This document shows, one piece after another, positions 12,902-24,800 of a stretch of 64,000 bases of DNA. The translations under genes were made by a program, and so were the position numbers. Under the pieces are notes generated by a model. The model saw nothing but the letters and a program-made list of their open reading frames with translations, had not been told where the DNA came from and did no database searches. The number at the start of each line of letters is the position of its first letter. Positions within the stretch are counted from its first letter, which is position 1. Source of the DNA: Tethya wilhelma (lineage: Eukaryota; Porifera; Demospongiae; Tethyida; Tethyidae); assembly GCA_964030475.1 (NCBI GenBank), contig CAXIPT010000001.1, positions 13,250,800-13,314,799 of the forward strand, written 5' to 3'.

Positions 12902-15582
12902 GAAGTACACTCAATCTGAGAGGGTACTATGTCTATGTGAGCCTAGGTAAGAGTGTATGTGCTCATTTCAGCATTACATTGGGCACTAAGGATGTATTCT
13001 AAAAGTGTTGTGGGTTATTGGAATGCTTGCAATGTTGTATCCACACAAGTGTCTTCGGTATACTGTCCAAGTACATTGCAGTATGCAGTGTTGATTGTTA
13101 CTGAACGCTGCGTGCATGTATTGCCATTGTTTTACTCTACCTAATGTAATTATGTGTCAGTTCATGAGAGGATGAAGTGTTACTTGTTCTGGTGCTCCTC
13201 TACAGGGTTATGGTGATATTCTTGATGCAGAGATCATCTTCAATGAGCGAGGCTCAAAGGGCTTTGGTTTTGTCACTTTCATGAATGCCGAGGATGCTAA
13301 TAGAGCCAGGGAGGCCCTCACTGGTAAAGTCATCGATGGAAGAAAAATTGAAGTAAGTCCCTATAGTTACCGTATAATAGTGTACACTCAAATGTCAAAA
13401 CCCACCTCAAGATTGGAGGAATTGCATCACCTTCTTCATAAGAATTATGCTATCAGTATTCATGATTATTTCAGGCTTAGTAGAAATGAGAGGAAGAGAT
13501 GAAAGCCCAGGATGTTGATCACCCCCCACTAATGCTCTCTGTCTTGTACGTGTCTGTGTGTGTGTGTTGTCATTGTAGATCAATGATGCTACCCCTAAGA
13601 GTGGTGGTGCTGGTCGTGGTGCCAGGGGCGGTGGCAGTAGGTCGTGGAGAGGCTCCTACAACTACTACGGTGCTGGCGGTGGTGCTCAGAACTATGGCTA
13701 TGGTAGCTCCTACACCAGTGGCAGTAGAGGCTATGCAGGGACAGGTCGGGGAGGGGGAGCAGGGGCTGGAACCAGCGGCTACAGTACCACACAACAGGGA
13801 TATGGGTGAGATAATTGATGTTGGGTAGTGTCAAAAGTACCATGGTACTACTATAGATTCTCTCCTCCAATGCCTGAGAGTTCTAGTAGCTCAGTAGTAA
13901 GCATTTGACTGGAATTTAGAAGTCCTGACCTCACATCCCAGCTAGATCATAAAATTTTTGCCCATGATACTTCATGGATTTTGTCGGAATCTAAACTAAT
14001 GCCATTCTACTGTCTGGCCTATAGGTAATTAAGTATGGGTGGTATTGGAAGCCACTACAATTGAGTGTCCCTATTGTTACCACTACTCCCCCCCCCAGTT
14101 GTTGTGGCTTGAAGTGGTTCCACTGTCATGTGTGCACTGACCAACCTCTGTCTGTGATTGTATTCACTCCTAGTGTTAGTATACCGTATAGCGGGAAATT
14201 TTTGTATGGTGCAAATTTTTGTATTTTTCATATGCCGTTCGAATATATGAAGTTAAAACTGTAAAAATTTACTTCCGCAATATGAGTGTATGCCACGTAT
14301 ACAAAATTTAAAACTACAATTCTGGCACTCTTTTACAGACTTATTTGAGATTTTGAACTGTGAAAATTTCCCGCTATGCAGTAGATCATGCCCCTACTCT
14401 AGTTGTGGTAGTACTGTTGATAACTTATGTCTTGTTTCTCTTTCATTCAGGTACAGTCAAGGTTATCAGGTGAGTGTGTCTGTCAAGCCTTTACATAGTC
14501 TATCGAGCTACACCCAATTTTCGCTCCACATAGGGTTGTTAAGCAAAGAATGAGTCTAGTTCGATAGACTAGTCTTTGTAATATGACATTTTTGTGTTTG
14601 ATTGGACAACACTGGATTAATTTTATGTGTGTGTATTTGCACTCACTCCAACAGGGCTATGGTTACAACAATTATCAGCAGCCACCTCCACCCCAACAGG
14701 AGTAAGTATGATCCACCACCTGAGTACATGTCTCAATGTGATCATATGTCAATGATCAAATGCCACTGTGCTGTTAATTGGAATAAGTGTGATGAGTAGT
14801 ATTAACGTAGTAGCCCACTTTATTAGAAAGTAACAAGCCAACATTGTGTTATAGCTGTGATATTGTGACACATAAATAATTATTGTTTCATGTGTTCTGT
14901 TTTACTCCAGTCAGCACCAGTGGAACCACACGGCTGGTGGTTATGGAAGTGGTGACTACCAAGGAGGTTATGGGGTAAGTCATACATCCTTCCTAGGTAC
15001 ACACTTTTGGCAGGATAGGGGTTTATGGTAGTCCTCTCCATTGTGGCCATTTCCTTAAACATGCCAGCTTATTGTTACTTCTGCATGAATACTGTGCCTT
15101 ATTGTAGCTGAGTGTGTTGGTAGAGATACAGTCCTGGTACAAGACAGTGAAGACAGCTTCATTGAGTGTACACACATCAAACTAGCTCTCACTGTCAGGA
15201 GGAACACACTTAACTAAATCAAGATATGATAGAATAATCTGGCTTTATAAATGCTAGCAACCACACATTTTTTTTTTTAAAAAAAGCCTCCATACAGCTA
15301 ATACTGCCTGCTTCTGTAGCTAGTAAGCTAGAACTCAAGCGAAAGAAAACTAGTACTGAGCTATCAGAAATTTTGGGGGTGAACACTGCATTTACTAGCT
15401 CCCATTCCTCCAACTAGCCCTCACTAGTTCAGTTTGTAAGTGAATGTTTGTTACTGCTACTGATAGCAGTTGTATCCAGTGTACACTCATTAAAGTATGA
15501 CCCTCTCCCTCTGTTCTCTCTACAGGGTGCCCAGCCTCAACATTACCGTCAATCTCACGACTACCGCTACGCCCCGTATTAG
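11459..15582 (+). CDS. RBFOX: RBFOX-type RNA-binding splicing regulator
   Basis: Eight phase-consistent exons (11459-11629, 12073-12678, 13206-13352, 13579-13805, 14451-14469, 14655-14701, 14911-14974, 15526-15582) encode 445 residues. The single RRM is split by intron 2. RNP2 lies in [20 protein letters not shown], and exon 3 supplies [20 protein letters not shown] with RNP1 KGFGFVTF. These blocks are diagnostic of Fox-1/RBFOX, which binds GCAUG and controls alternative splicing in the nucleus. The N-terminal 235 residues are Ser/Gln/Pro-rich and disordered. The C-terminus is a Gly/Tyr/Arg-rich low-complexity tail ([19 protein letters not shown]-like runs) spread over small exons, including one of 19 nt. 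The start ATGGCGGAG follows a short leader. The intron that splits the RRM contains an assembly gap, so an exon hidden there cannot be excluded, although the flanking phases join cleanly. Confidence 0.93.
12683..12898. other. Assembly gap (122 N) inside a (GT)n microsatellite
   Basis: Bases 12745-12866 are N, and both flanks are (GT)n. The gap lies in the RBFOX intron that splits the RRM. The true repeat length is unknown. Confidence 0.98.
13880..13948 (+). repeat. tRNA-derived SINE fragment in RBFOX intron 4
   Basis: TTCTAGTAGCTCAGTAGTAAG resembles a tRNA D-arm/A-box and is nearly the same as the copy in the kelch-gene intron (8226-8292, opposite strand). The B-box-like GACCTCACATCCC follows about 40 bases later. 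It is decayed. Confidence 0.55.
14182..14383. mobile_element. MITE copy 1 (about 202 bp, CGTATAGC-type inverted ends)
   Basis: The left end TACCGTATAGCGGGAAATTT is matched by the reverse complement of the right end, TACTGCATAGCGGGAAATTT. The element is AT-rich, has no ORF and is bounded by TA on both sides, as expected of a Tc1/mariner-mobilised MITE. Related copies are at 29255-29446 and 56385-56592. Confidence 0.75.
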
Positions 15583-16179
15583 TCAGCAATGTCTAACAAT
15601 AATAATGACTAACCTTGCAACTTAACGTTTTCTTTGTTGGATCAAAATCTGTCTGTTGTATTATATTTATGATCGCATTCGTACACTCTTGTATCTGTTA
15701 CTTACCAATAATTGTTATTACCACAAACACACGTTTTGTTTGCAGTATAAATTTAATGGCACTTTGTTTTGCCCCTCTTTCTCTACAATTCCTGTCTCTT
15801 CTTTGTTGTATGTTAATTTGTTTTTTACAGTAGTGTTATCTGTAACTGGCAACAATGATTAATAGAGAAATTTATTTTGGTACTTTTTCCATTATGCATG
15901 CGCTGATATCCATTCGAAAGTCAGAACTAAGCACACGTTTTGCCATAGACATTGCACCATCAATAATTTTGCTAACGTCAGCAATTTTCCACGTGGGCAG
16001 CCCTGAATGTTTTACAACACGCATGTGCAGAAATGGGAAGGGCTGTTCCGCTTCCGGTGTGTAAACACAACCTCACCCATTTTGAGTGAAAGAAGGAAGG
16101 TCCTCAGAGAACTTGTGTGTGTAAAAGTGTGGCATACTGTACTACTGGAGCGAAGAGTCATCCCCACAGAGCGTTCAAA
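15583..16179. other. RBFOX 3' flank and promoter of the small membrane-protein gene
   Basis: There is no coding region between the RBFOX stop and the next start. Near the right side CGCTTCCGG (about 16049-16057) is an ETS-type site, a plausible core-promoter element for the downstream small gene. Confidence 0.4.
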
Positions 16180-16389
16180 ATGAAGACCCTTGGATTTGCT
16201 GCCGCCTTGTTGCTTGCGTTCGCCCTGTTCCACCCCGCCGCTGCAATCACTGGCTCCCTAGCCGTTGAAGGAGGTGCCATTGCCATTGTGCTCGTTCTCC
16301 TCGCTACACTAATCAGTATTGGGATTGGACTCTCAGTGTGTCTATACAGGAATGACCTCATCCCAGGCTGTTCGGGCAGCAACTCCTAA
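16180..16389 (+). CDS. Small single-pass membrane protein, 69 residues, SMIM30-like in layout
   Basis: The frame opens with a clear signal peptide (MKTLGFAAALLLAFALFHPA, likely cleaved after AAA). A short luminal segment ITGSLAVEGG follows, then one membrane span of about 22 residues (AIAIVLVLLATLISIGIGL) and a short tail SVCLYRNDLIPGCSGSNS. Size and order (signal, very short ectodomain with an acidic residue and Gly before the span, Cys-containing short tail) resemble the vertebrate micropeptide SMIM30, recalled from memory and not aligned. An upstream in-frame ATG at 16117 would add 21 residues in front of the signal peptide, so the inner ATG is preferred. There is no intron. Function is unknown; a role in the ER or plasma membrane is inference. 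Confidence 0.7.
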   Translation: MKTLGFAAALLLAFALFHPAAAITGSLAVEGGAIAIVLVLLATLISIGIGLSVCLYRNDLIPGCSGSNS

Positions 16390-16830
16390 AATCTAATATC
16401 AAGCAAAACAAGAAAGATATCCTATGCAAAACTTGATTTGTACAGTACATGTAAACCCTTGTTTGTTGGAACTCAATGTATTAACTATTAGGAGCTATTC
16501 TTCTGTAAAACTCGTGAGTATCAATGTAGATAAAGATGGATAAAGATTAACTTTAATTCAAGTGTTTGTACAAAGACTAGACTGTACGTGTGTCTCTCGC
16601 GTGTTGTGTGCATATATTGTCACCATATGTCCAGTTCTTTGACCATGCACTATTTTTACTTTATTTAAGTATAGATTTTATGTCGTCTTTGTGTAAATCT
16701 TTACTGTACAGCATAAATTTCAGATTTTAAACATAAATGCACATGTATGTACAATTTTGAAGCTGTGATTGAACTTATTTAGGGAAAATGTGTAGATAAG
16801 CAAAGATGGGTGCACTAAGGGTTTGAAGTT
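16390..16830. other. Convergent 3' flanks of the small membrane-protein gene and POLR2I
   Basis: The two genes end tail to tail across 441 bp of AT-rich sequence. I see no further gene. Confidence 0.4.
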
Positions 16831-18735
16831 CTATTCTGTCCATCGATGGCCACAGCCTTCAGCAGTACACACGTAGTACAGTTTCATTTCTTCCTATAAT
16901 GGATTTAAAAGAGAAACAAACAAATTTAGACCATGGCCCTTGTAGTGGAATTCAATATGCATGCAGGAAATGACTATGGACACACATACTCCATACCCAG
17001 TATGATCATTATGGTGATCATTGTAATCTGGTACTAGACCCTAACCAATCTGACCTCCACAACAGGAAGTGAAACCCATCTAAGTTATGTAAGCAAAGGC
17101 CCTTGTTTGTTGTGGTATGTGTTTATACTCAGCATACCTCTGCCTTTCTTGACTGTGATTGAAAAAATACTGCCTCTCTGTGGTGACACCTGCAAACAAC
17201 AGAGAAAAAAATCGATATCCTTACAGGTATTAGTTTGGTATATAGTGAGCACAAGTAGCTAAGCTTGTTCCAAGGCCGAAATCAAAGTAGAAATAACGAG
17301 CCTGGAAACAAGATTCAGTAAACTAACTTTGGACACTCGTGATCTTCAGTTCTTGGTAGAGTGGGGTCTTGAGAAACATCTGCTACGATCTGTGTCACCT
17401 CACTGCAGGTGTATGTAGTCTATGATCTCACTCTTACAGTATGAAGAGGTATACCATGCCTGCTAATGGAACTCACTCTACTTCGTGCATGATCTTGTTC
17501 ACATAGATACAGTTGTTCTCAGCAGGCTGAGAGTAGTCACAATTCCTACACTGAGAATACATGTATGTGGGTTGCTCAGTTGTCATGTAGCCCGGCCTTC
17601 CCCATGAAATATGTGCAAGGAGAAAGTTAAGTACCCGGCAAGAAAGTCTCCTTGCACATATTTCATCGGGAAGACTGAGGTACAAGGTTAACATCATACA
17701 CGATTTGTATAGTCTATAAATGAAAAGTAGTAGGGTTTTGAAGAGGCATGTACAAAGTACACTTTTTTTAACACAAGTCCTAGCCATTACTGTAATCTTC
17801 AGGACATTATTATACAGTCAATAACTAGAAGATTAAGGTTACTTTCTCAAGTGGAAAAGCCAGTTTGTCCATTATAGAGAAGTGTCCTTAGTAGAGAGGC
17901 TCGGTAATAATATGACTATTCAGTGTGTGCATGATGCATATATTACTGATGTACAATAACTCATCTAGCTTAGATCCTGAGGCAATTTAAGACTTCAAAT
18001 CATGGCATAAGTAGACAAACTGTCATGCTGATAATCTATTGTGGGTGTGTTTTTAAGGGGTGTGGCTAACTGTCCGTTATAGTGAGTTTGTTTGTCATTG
18101 TTGTGACCGTTTGGGACACAGAATTGTGTCCATTATACGGAATAGTGGGGTGTCCACTGTTCAGCTTTAGAACTAAAATGTATGGAGCTACGATTGGGAC
18201 TTGGGTAAGTGTCCGTTATAACACAGATGTCCGCACATGAGGGGTGTCTGTTAAGTGGGGGTCCACTGTACTAAGTGTTAGAGCAATTAAAAGTAGAGGT
18301 TGCATGTCCTCTTCTTCTCTGTAGTCTCTAGGCCAGTCCTTTCCCTTGGGAATAAGAGTCTGCATGGCCTGTAGTGCAACACCACTGAGGTGATGTAGAA
18401 CCTCTGATACTGTGGACCCTCTTAGTGTATGCATGCAAGTGTACCACTATATAAGTTCAACATAACTCACAGCATAAAGCAATCTTTTGTTCTCTTTATC
18501 TTCTTTAGGATACAACATGTTATTACTACATACATGTAGAGATTAGACTCCAATTAATGCACATCAAACTGAAATCTAACTATCATTATAAATTTGTCTA
18601 TGATTCATACGTGTACGGTATGTAAAAACAGAACCATGCATGCTAAAACAGAGCATATTACCATTCTTGACAGAACTGTATTCCAACGAAACCAGGCCCA
18701 CTATCGGGAGCTCCAAGAATATCATCAACGTCCAT
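16831..18735 (-). CDS. POLR2I: DNA-directed RNA polymerase II subunit RPB9
   Basis: Six short exons on the minus strand (18662-18735, 18471-18525, 17477-17550, 17328-17402, 17138-17189, 16831-16893) join in phase to 130 residues; the human protein has 125. RPB9 is a small zinc-ribbon subunit of Pol II that supports start-site choice and transcript proofreading with TFIIS. Visible blocks are [45 protein letters not shown] (first ribbon), [20 protein letters not shown] and [15 protein letters not shown] (second ribbon, C-terminal end). All eight zinc cysteines are present. Its ATG lies only 126 bp downstream of the stop codon of GTPase copy A on the same strand, so its promoter must be very compact. 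Introns contain a hairpin and a transposon-like repeat. Confidence 0.95.
17593..17677. repeat. Imperfect hairpin / mini-inverted repeat in POLR2I intron
   Basis: The left arm CCATGAAATATGTGCAAGGA (within 17593-17623) and the right arm TCCTTGCACATATTTCATCG (within 17647-17677) are almost perfect inverted copies around a loop of about 23 bases. Confidence 0.75.
18025..18272. repeat. Decayed Tigger/pogo-like repeat in POLR2I intron
   Basis: Repeated GTCCGTTATA/GTGTCCATTATA words end in GGGGTCCACTGTA. This is typical of MITE derivatives whose ends begin TACAGTGGACCCC. The left boundary is not defined. Confidence 0.45.
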
Positions 18736-18861
18736 GGCTGACCCAAAACCCAAACTCCACCTCTTCCGTTTTGATTGCGCGAATTATAAATTCGCAAATT
18801 GCTACATGGTTCTGGGTGCAAAGCTTGTAACAGTCCTAGTACAAAAAAAAACCCTAGGCTA

Positions 18862-21800
18862 TCAAACAACTTTCTGAATGTTTCCAAGAACAAAAGGTTC
18901 AAGTTGATCAGCCAGTTCATCTTGTCCAAAGTCCTTCCTAAACACTCTCACTAGCCACTCCACCACATCCGATGGACTCCCAATACCCACGTCCTTCAAC
19001 TTCTCTTTCCCTTCCTCACTGTTGAGAACTGAGTCATTGTCCTGACTGAAGGAGAAGAATTGAGTCTTATGAGAGTGAGAGGGCCTACCCAGTTTACTTT
19101 CAATCACCTAGAGGTACAAAAAAGACCGGGCCAAATTGTGAGACAATCAGTCGTAACAATCAAAGACAATGGGAGTTAGTTCTTGCAAGAAGTGACTCGT
19201 AACAATGATGGTAATGATTTATGTAATAACTCACTGAGAGCTGTTCTTTGACGACCCTCTTCATGTGGTCTTTGTCAGGATGCTCCCTTTTCTTGGTCAT
19301 GTGTTCAGCATAGAGCTTGTCTCCAAATGTGAGACACACTAACACTGGCACCTCCTCTTTTTGGAGCCTCTCAAGCCACTTCTTAGCTGACTGAGTGTGG
19401 ACTTTCCTATATAGGATAGAGCGGGTATAGTATTATTATTATTATTATTGTAACTAATACGCAACCAAAAGGCGCACAGTGTACGGAAGTCAGGTAAAAT
19501 GAGATAAAAAAAAAGAAAAAGAATGGCAATTAATCACAACATAAAGAAACCACATATTCCTCATCAACAGGAGTAGAGGAAAGACGAAGGCATCTCAGAG
19601 TGCTCCCAACAGTAAAATCGTTCTGTGAGTAAGACTTGCAATATCGAGAAGCATAGTAAGAGTTAAAGCCAGAAAATGAACAGACATTTAAACTACTTGT
19701 ACAAAAAACGAGTTTAACGTACAAATTGATTATGTGAATTACATGATCTAGACAAAAAAGCACAAGAACGATGAACGATTTGATTTAGCAGACTGGGTAG
19801 ACAGGCAGTACAATGCAAGATTCGAGTATGACACCGATGGGGAAGAGACCAGATTTTTCTCAGAGCGTTATTAAAACAGACCTTAAGGGAAGACAGTTGA
19901 GAGCAGTCAAGGCGCTAGAGACAAGACCCATAAAGGGACAGGCAGATTATTATGGTACACTACCATACAAATAAATCCATATGAAGTCTGATCCATAAGT
20001 TATACCCTTAGTCACAGACAAGTGAACACACATGTAGGTATACCTGTAGTCCACTACAAAGAGTACAATCTGGGCAATGGTTAGCAGGAGATCTGCCAGC
20101 TCTCCAATGGTATCATCCTCATCATCCACTCCTGGGAAGTCCACCACATCAAGACCCTCTACACTGGAGTCAAGGTTGTACAGGAATGGCACTGTTGTGC
20201 GTTTCACTTCTGTAGTACCAGTGGGGACCTGGAGGGGAGCCCCGAGGGGGAGAGAGATGAACAATGAAACATCTACTAATTTCTCTTAATTTGTACCTTT
20301 ATTCCAAATAAGGTGTTGACAATCTTTGACTTGCCAGAGTTGACAAGACCTGCCACACCAATTGCAGTGTATTTGGCTAGTTCCTCACGAAGATTATGGA
20401 TCATCAGTGCCCACTTTAGCCAGCGAGCAATTAATGGGCGATCTTCTTTAGCAACAAGTGAGAGTGTAGTTTGTTTGAAGAGTTTGGACCAGTCTCTAGT
20501 AAGAGAGGCTAATGGTGTGGCAGCACTGATATTTCTCTCTTTACAAAGCTCCGCTAGTTGGCACTCAAGGGAGTAGCTGATAAGCTGAGTATTACAGGTC
20601 ACAGTTTTTGCCATTCCTTGGACTATGAATTGTAGTTTGGCAGCATAAGGACCACTGTCACTACCATCTGTTGAAGGGACCACACCAGAGATACTTTGAA
20701 CATAGTCAAAGATTTTCACTAGTAGCTGATCACCACGACACTTGGCAAGCAGTGATTGAACATGAGAGTAGTCAAGACTGAACAGTGCCCACACTCCAAC
20801 TGATGCCATTGCATGTAAACTAACTACATCAGAAGATTCTGCCTGTGGTTTTTGAAGTGATAGAATGATATCTTGTTGATCCATGAACCCTCCAAGAAGA
20901 GATGTACACAGGTTGACATCTTTACTTCGTATTCTATTGATGGCCTCCAACATTTTTTGATTATACTTTAGTGTCAACTTAACTTTGGGCTTTTCTGTAA
21001 CTAGTTCATCCTGCATTTTTCTGGCCAACTTTGATAATTCCATGCGTCCATTGGTTAAAATATGAAAAGGAGAAGCAAGTACTGACACATTTTTTTGAGG
21101 TGTTTCATTCTGGACTGGATAGAGAAGCTCAATGTTCAACCCACTGACTGTTGCAGTGGGAAATGATGAATCAAGTAATAGTTTACTACGTAGTGCATTT
21201 AAATGTTTTTGAATCTTCTTACTTGTCTGGTCTCGCGTAAATTCTCCGACATTAATAGTAGTAAATCCTGTGGGGGGTCCTAATGGAACCATTATTCCAA
21301 ATTGCTCTGAAGCACCAGTAGCCTTAAACTTTATCAAACCTTGTGTTTCGTCAACCTCTATATTATTGTATTGCAAATATGGACTATTCCCAATTTTTTG
21401 TCGAGCCTCAAGTTTCATTGAGTACAAACATCGGCCTGGATAACCCAGTTCCATTCGCTGGTGAGCATTTTCCAAGCCCTTCTCCATCAGTGCCGATTTT
21501 GGTATGCCAATACCACAATTCACCATAACTTCATAACACAGGACTGCATTCTCAAAGGAGCAATTACCAATGGCATATGCAATGCTCTCAAATGGTACGA
21601 CCTTCACAACTTCCTCAAGGAACTTGGTGATGACCTGTAGCTTGTGAGAGAATGGCTCATATGAGCTGTCAGGGTGCTGTTCTAGTAGAGCACTGAGATA
21701 GGCCAGCTCAATCACTTCAGATGGTGAGCACCTGGCTAGTTGTCGCTGTCTTGTCTTGATGCTATAACCCTGTGTAATTATTAATCATGATTATAAATCT

Positions 21801-24800
21801 GGAGGCATATGATATTAGTGACAAATCTAGGATTTAAAGGGGGTTTCTAACTGATTCAGAAGCTAGTGTACAAGAAAAAATTTGGCATCTCCCCCACTAA
21901 GTCTTGTTAAATATGCCCATTTTACAAAAAAACACGCAACATTTTCCCACTTGTATAATACTACAAACTCTGCACTTTATTATGAGCAATGTTGATCACG
22001 CTATACTATATAGCCAATAAGGATTTAAAAAAAAAAATTAATCGATGCTCAAAGTCAAATGTCTAATTTAAGTCTGCCAATATTTTGGTCACCATATATG
22101 AATGTACTTTGCTCACACAAATCATCAAATTTTAAAATATGTTTATTTTAGATTCTGCAAAGCAAACTGTCAAATTTTTTTGGCTATCAATAATTTCAGG
22201 CTCTACAGTAGCTACTGAGGGGGCTGACTAGCTGACTATCTAGCTGTTCTGTGCAAGAATTGCTGCTTTCTAGGCTATTTCTTGTCATTTAACTAGGGAA
22301 ACCCATGGATTCACCAGTGGATATACCTACTAAAATTAGACGTACTCCCTTTACTGTAGCTGTGTTGTTGAAATTTACTAGTAATTTTTGGCAAAGGTCA
22401 TTACATGTATATAATATGTGCAATTGCATGAGCACACATGTGCATGCACAGCATATGCATGCGAAATAATCTCTGGAAAAGTTCAAGCTTGAGCATACAC
22501 GTTTATTTTGCTCTGAAATTTTTAGATGATATAATATACAGTAATACTTAAGGAACAATAATAACATTGCAAAGCATTATATTATATAATTATACCCACA
22601 AAATTAATAGCAATACCCATCAATGTGTGCCATGTGCAATATGAATGCAGCAACATGTGTTACACTTTCTTTTAATATACATACTTTTTCAAAAAAAGGC
22701 ACCTGAAACTTGATTGCTTTTGAAGAGAAGTAAGTGTGGAGTGAAACCATTTCTTTTCTCTCATTTTTTGTGGTCTTCTCTTGACGGCTTTCTCTGGGAA
22801 TATTAAACTGGATAGAGGAACCACTGATCTCCTCAACTGGTGTTGTATGTCCACAAAATGAGACTTGATAGCAAAACCAAAGATTGCTACCCTCAATGAT
22901 AGTAGCTGTTTCGTTGCCATGGTGATGAATGTGAACCTCATCAACAGAAGGTCTCAGTCCCTCAACATTACCAGGAGCATGTTTAGGAGCTGGAGGGAAC
23001 TCATACTTTGGAGGCTTATCCAAGTGACCCACAAAGAGACCACTGCTATACTCTTTGAAGGAATGCTAGATATTAGGTAAGAGACAACAAACTAAATGCT
23101 ATAAAATCTTGATATTACTAATTACTAACCGTTTCATACATCTTTTCATTAAGTAGTCTGGTTTTTACAAGGGTCAGAGCTAGAATGGTGTTCTGATCTC
23201 CCAATAGTTTACTCCACACCAAACCAGACTGTGTCTCACAAGATATCAGGTAGGAAGAAGTGCTTTGTACTCTCTGATCTTTTAGCTTAGGAATCAGTTC
23301 TTCTATCTTAGTTTTCACCTCACAAAAATCTAAACTTGTACCTGAATCCTGTGTAGAAAACAAGAGACAATATATATGTCATTATTGTGAAGATAATTCA
23401 TACAAAAAAGTGTATACTTGCGACAATTGGATTTTTCCCAACTTATCCAAGAGTACTGATGTAGTAGGATCTAGAAAGGGCTGTAGGAGAAAACGGGTAA
23501 ATAACTTTAGTCTTTTAGCCTCAGAAAAGTCCTCAACGAACATAAACTGTAGGAAATAAGCTCATACAAAACTCACAGCTTTTAGCTGAGGAGGTAGTGA
23601 GGCATGTACTCCTGATGTGTTCTTGCTCTGTGCTTCAGCAGCACTCCAGCTCTCATCCAGTAGACTCATTAGACTGGGGACAAGGTCTTCCTCCAAGTAG
23701 ACAGCATGGAGTGTGGACACTAGTTCAGGTCGTCTTCTCACTGCTCTCTGGATGACCTCAACTGACACCAGTGGCTGACCAAATGTGATACAGACCATGT
23801 TGTCTTTGAGGAGGTCAGAACTGATGTAAGGGGAATCCCACACTCGAGCTGCCACAGCACATGCCAGCAGACCACCAAATGAATAACCTGCATGTACAGT
23901 ATGATAATTAAGTGTAAAGAAATTAAGTTTAATAAAAATTATATATAATGTATAAATACCTGTAAGCACAATTCGGTACTGCTTGTTGAGTAACTCAACA
24001 ATGAAGTGAATGGGAAATTGTTCACTTTGAGCCATGATACCTAAACAGGGAAATCATGTGACATTGCATGTGGTCTACACAATAAAAATTGTTTTGACAA
24101 TGCCTCCACCTACCTTCGCTAAAGGACTTAAACTGTTTGGCCCACTGTTGAAGGCTGCTCTCTCCCTTAAAGGCAAAGTAGTAAGTGGACTCTCCCATCT
24201 GAGCAATGAGGAAGGGGCTTTGTTTTGAACGGGACAGGGAGACAGCTCTGAAGGAGTGTCCTGGTACCAGCTCCTTGTTCTTGAAGAACTTTTGGTAGTC
24301 ACCAGCTTCACAAGTGCTCACCACACGACAGCATATACTGGCATGGTAGAGGGTGTCCTTACAGAAGAGAGGGGGGCAAGGTTTAGCTGAGTCACTCTCT
24401 GTAACAGTAAGTGTTGTTGGTGTACGCTTGGCAAACTCTTCAGCAGACAGCTTCTCGGCCTTCCTGAGAGCATCTTCAGAAATTAATAAGTCTTGTCGGT
24501 GAAGCCTCTGTAGCTGAGCTTGAAGTACTTCTTGAGTGATCCCTGACTGAATGGAGGTCACCACAAAGTCACTGACAACATCTTCAATAACTCCTGCTTT
24601 GCGATCACTCTTTGCATACATGAGCTGCTTCAAAGTGTCTATTGTTCTGGAGAGATAACCCATTGGTTGACTTGTACTAGTAGGATAGTCGTCAGGATCT
24701 AAAAATTAATAATTATTAGAAAGATTCACAACTTGATATAATATGAAATTTACCTCTGCTGGAAGTCTCATCACGTGGTCCATTTGTTGTTTGTTTTGCA

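Noticed and set aside
12641..12950. Several frames of CVCV or THTH residues around the N gap
   Set aside because: They are products of the (GT)n repeat and the N run, not genes.
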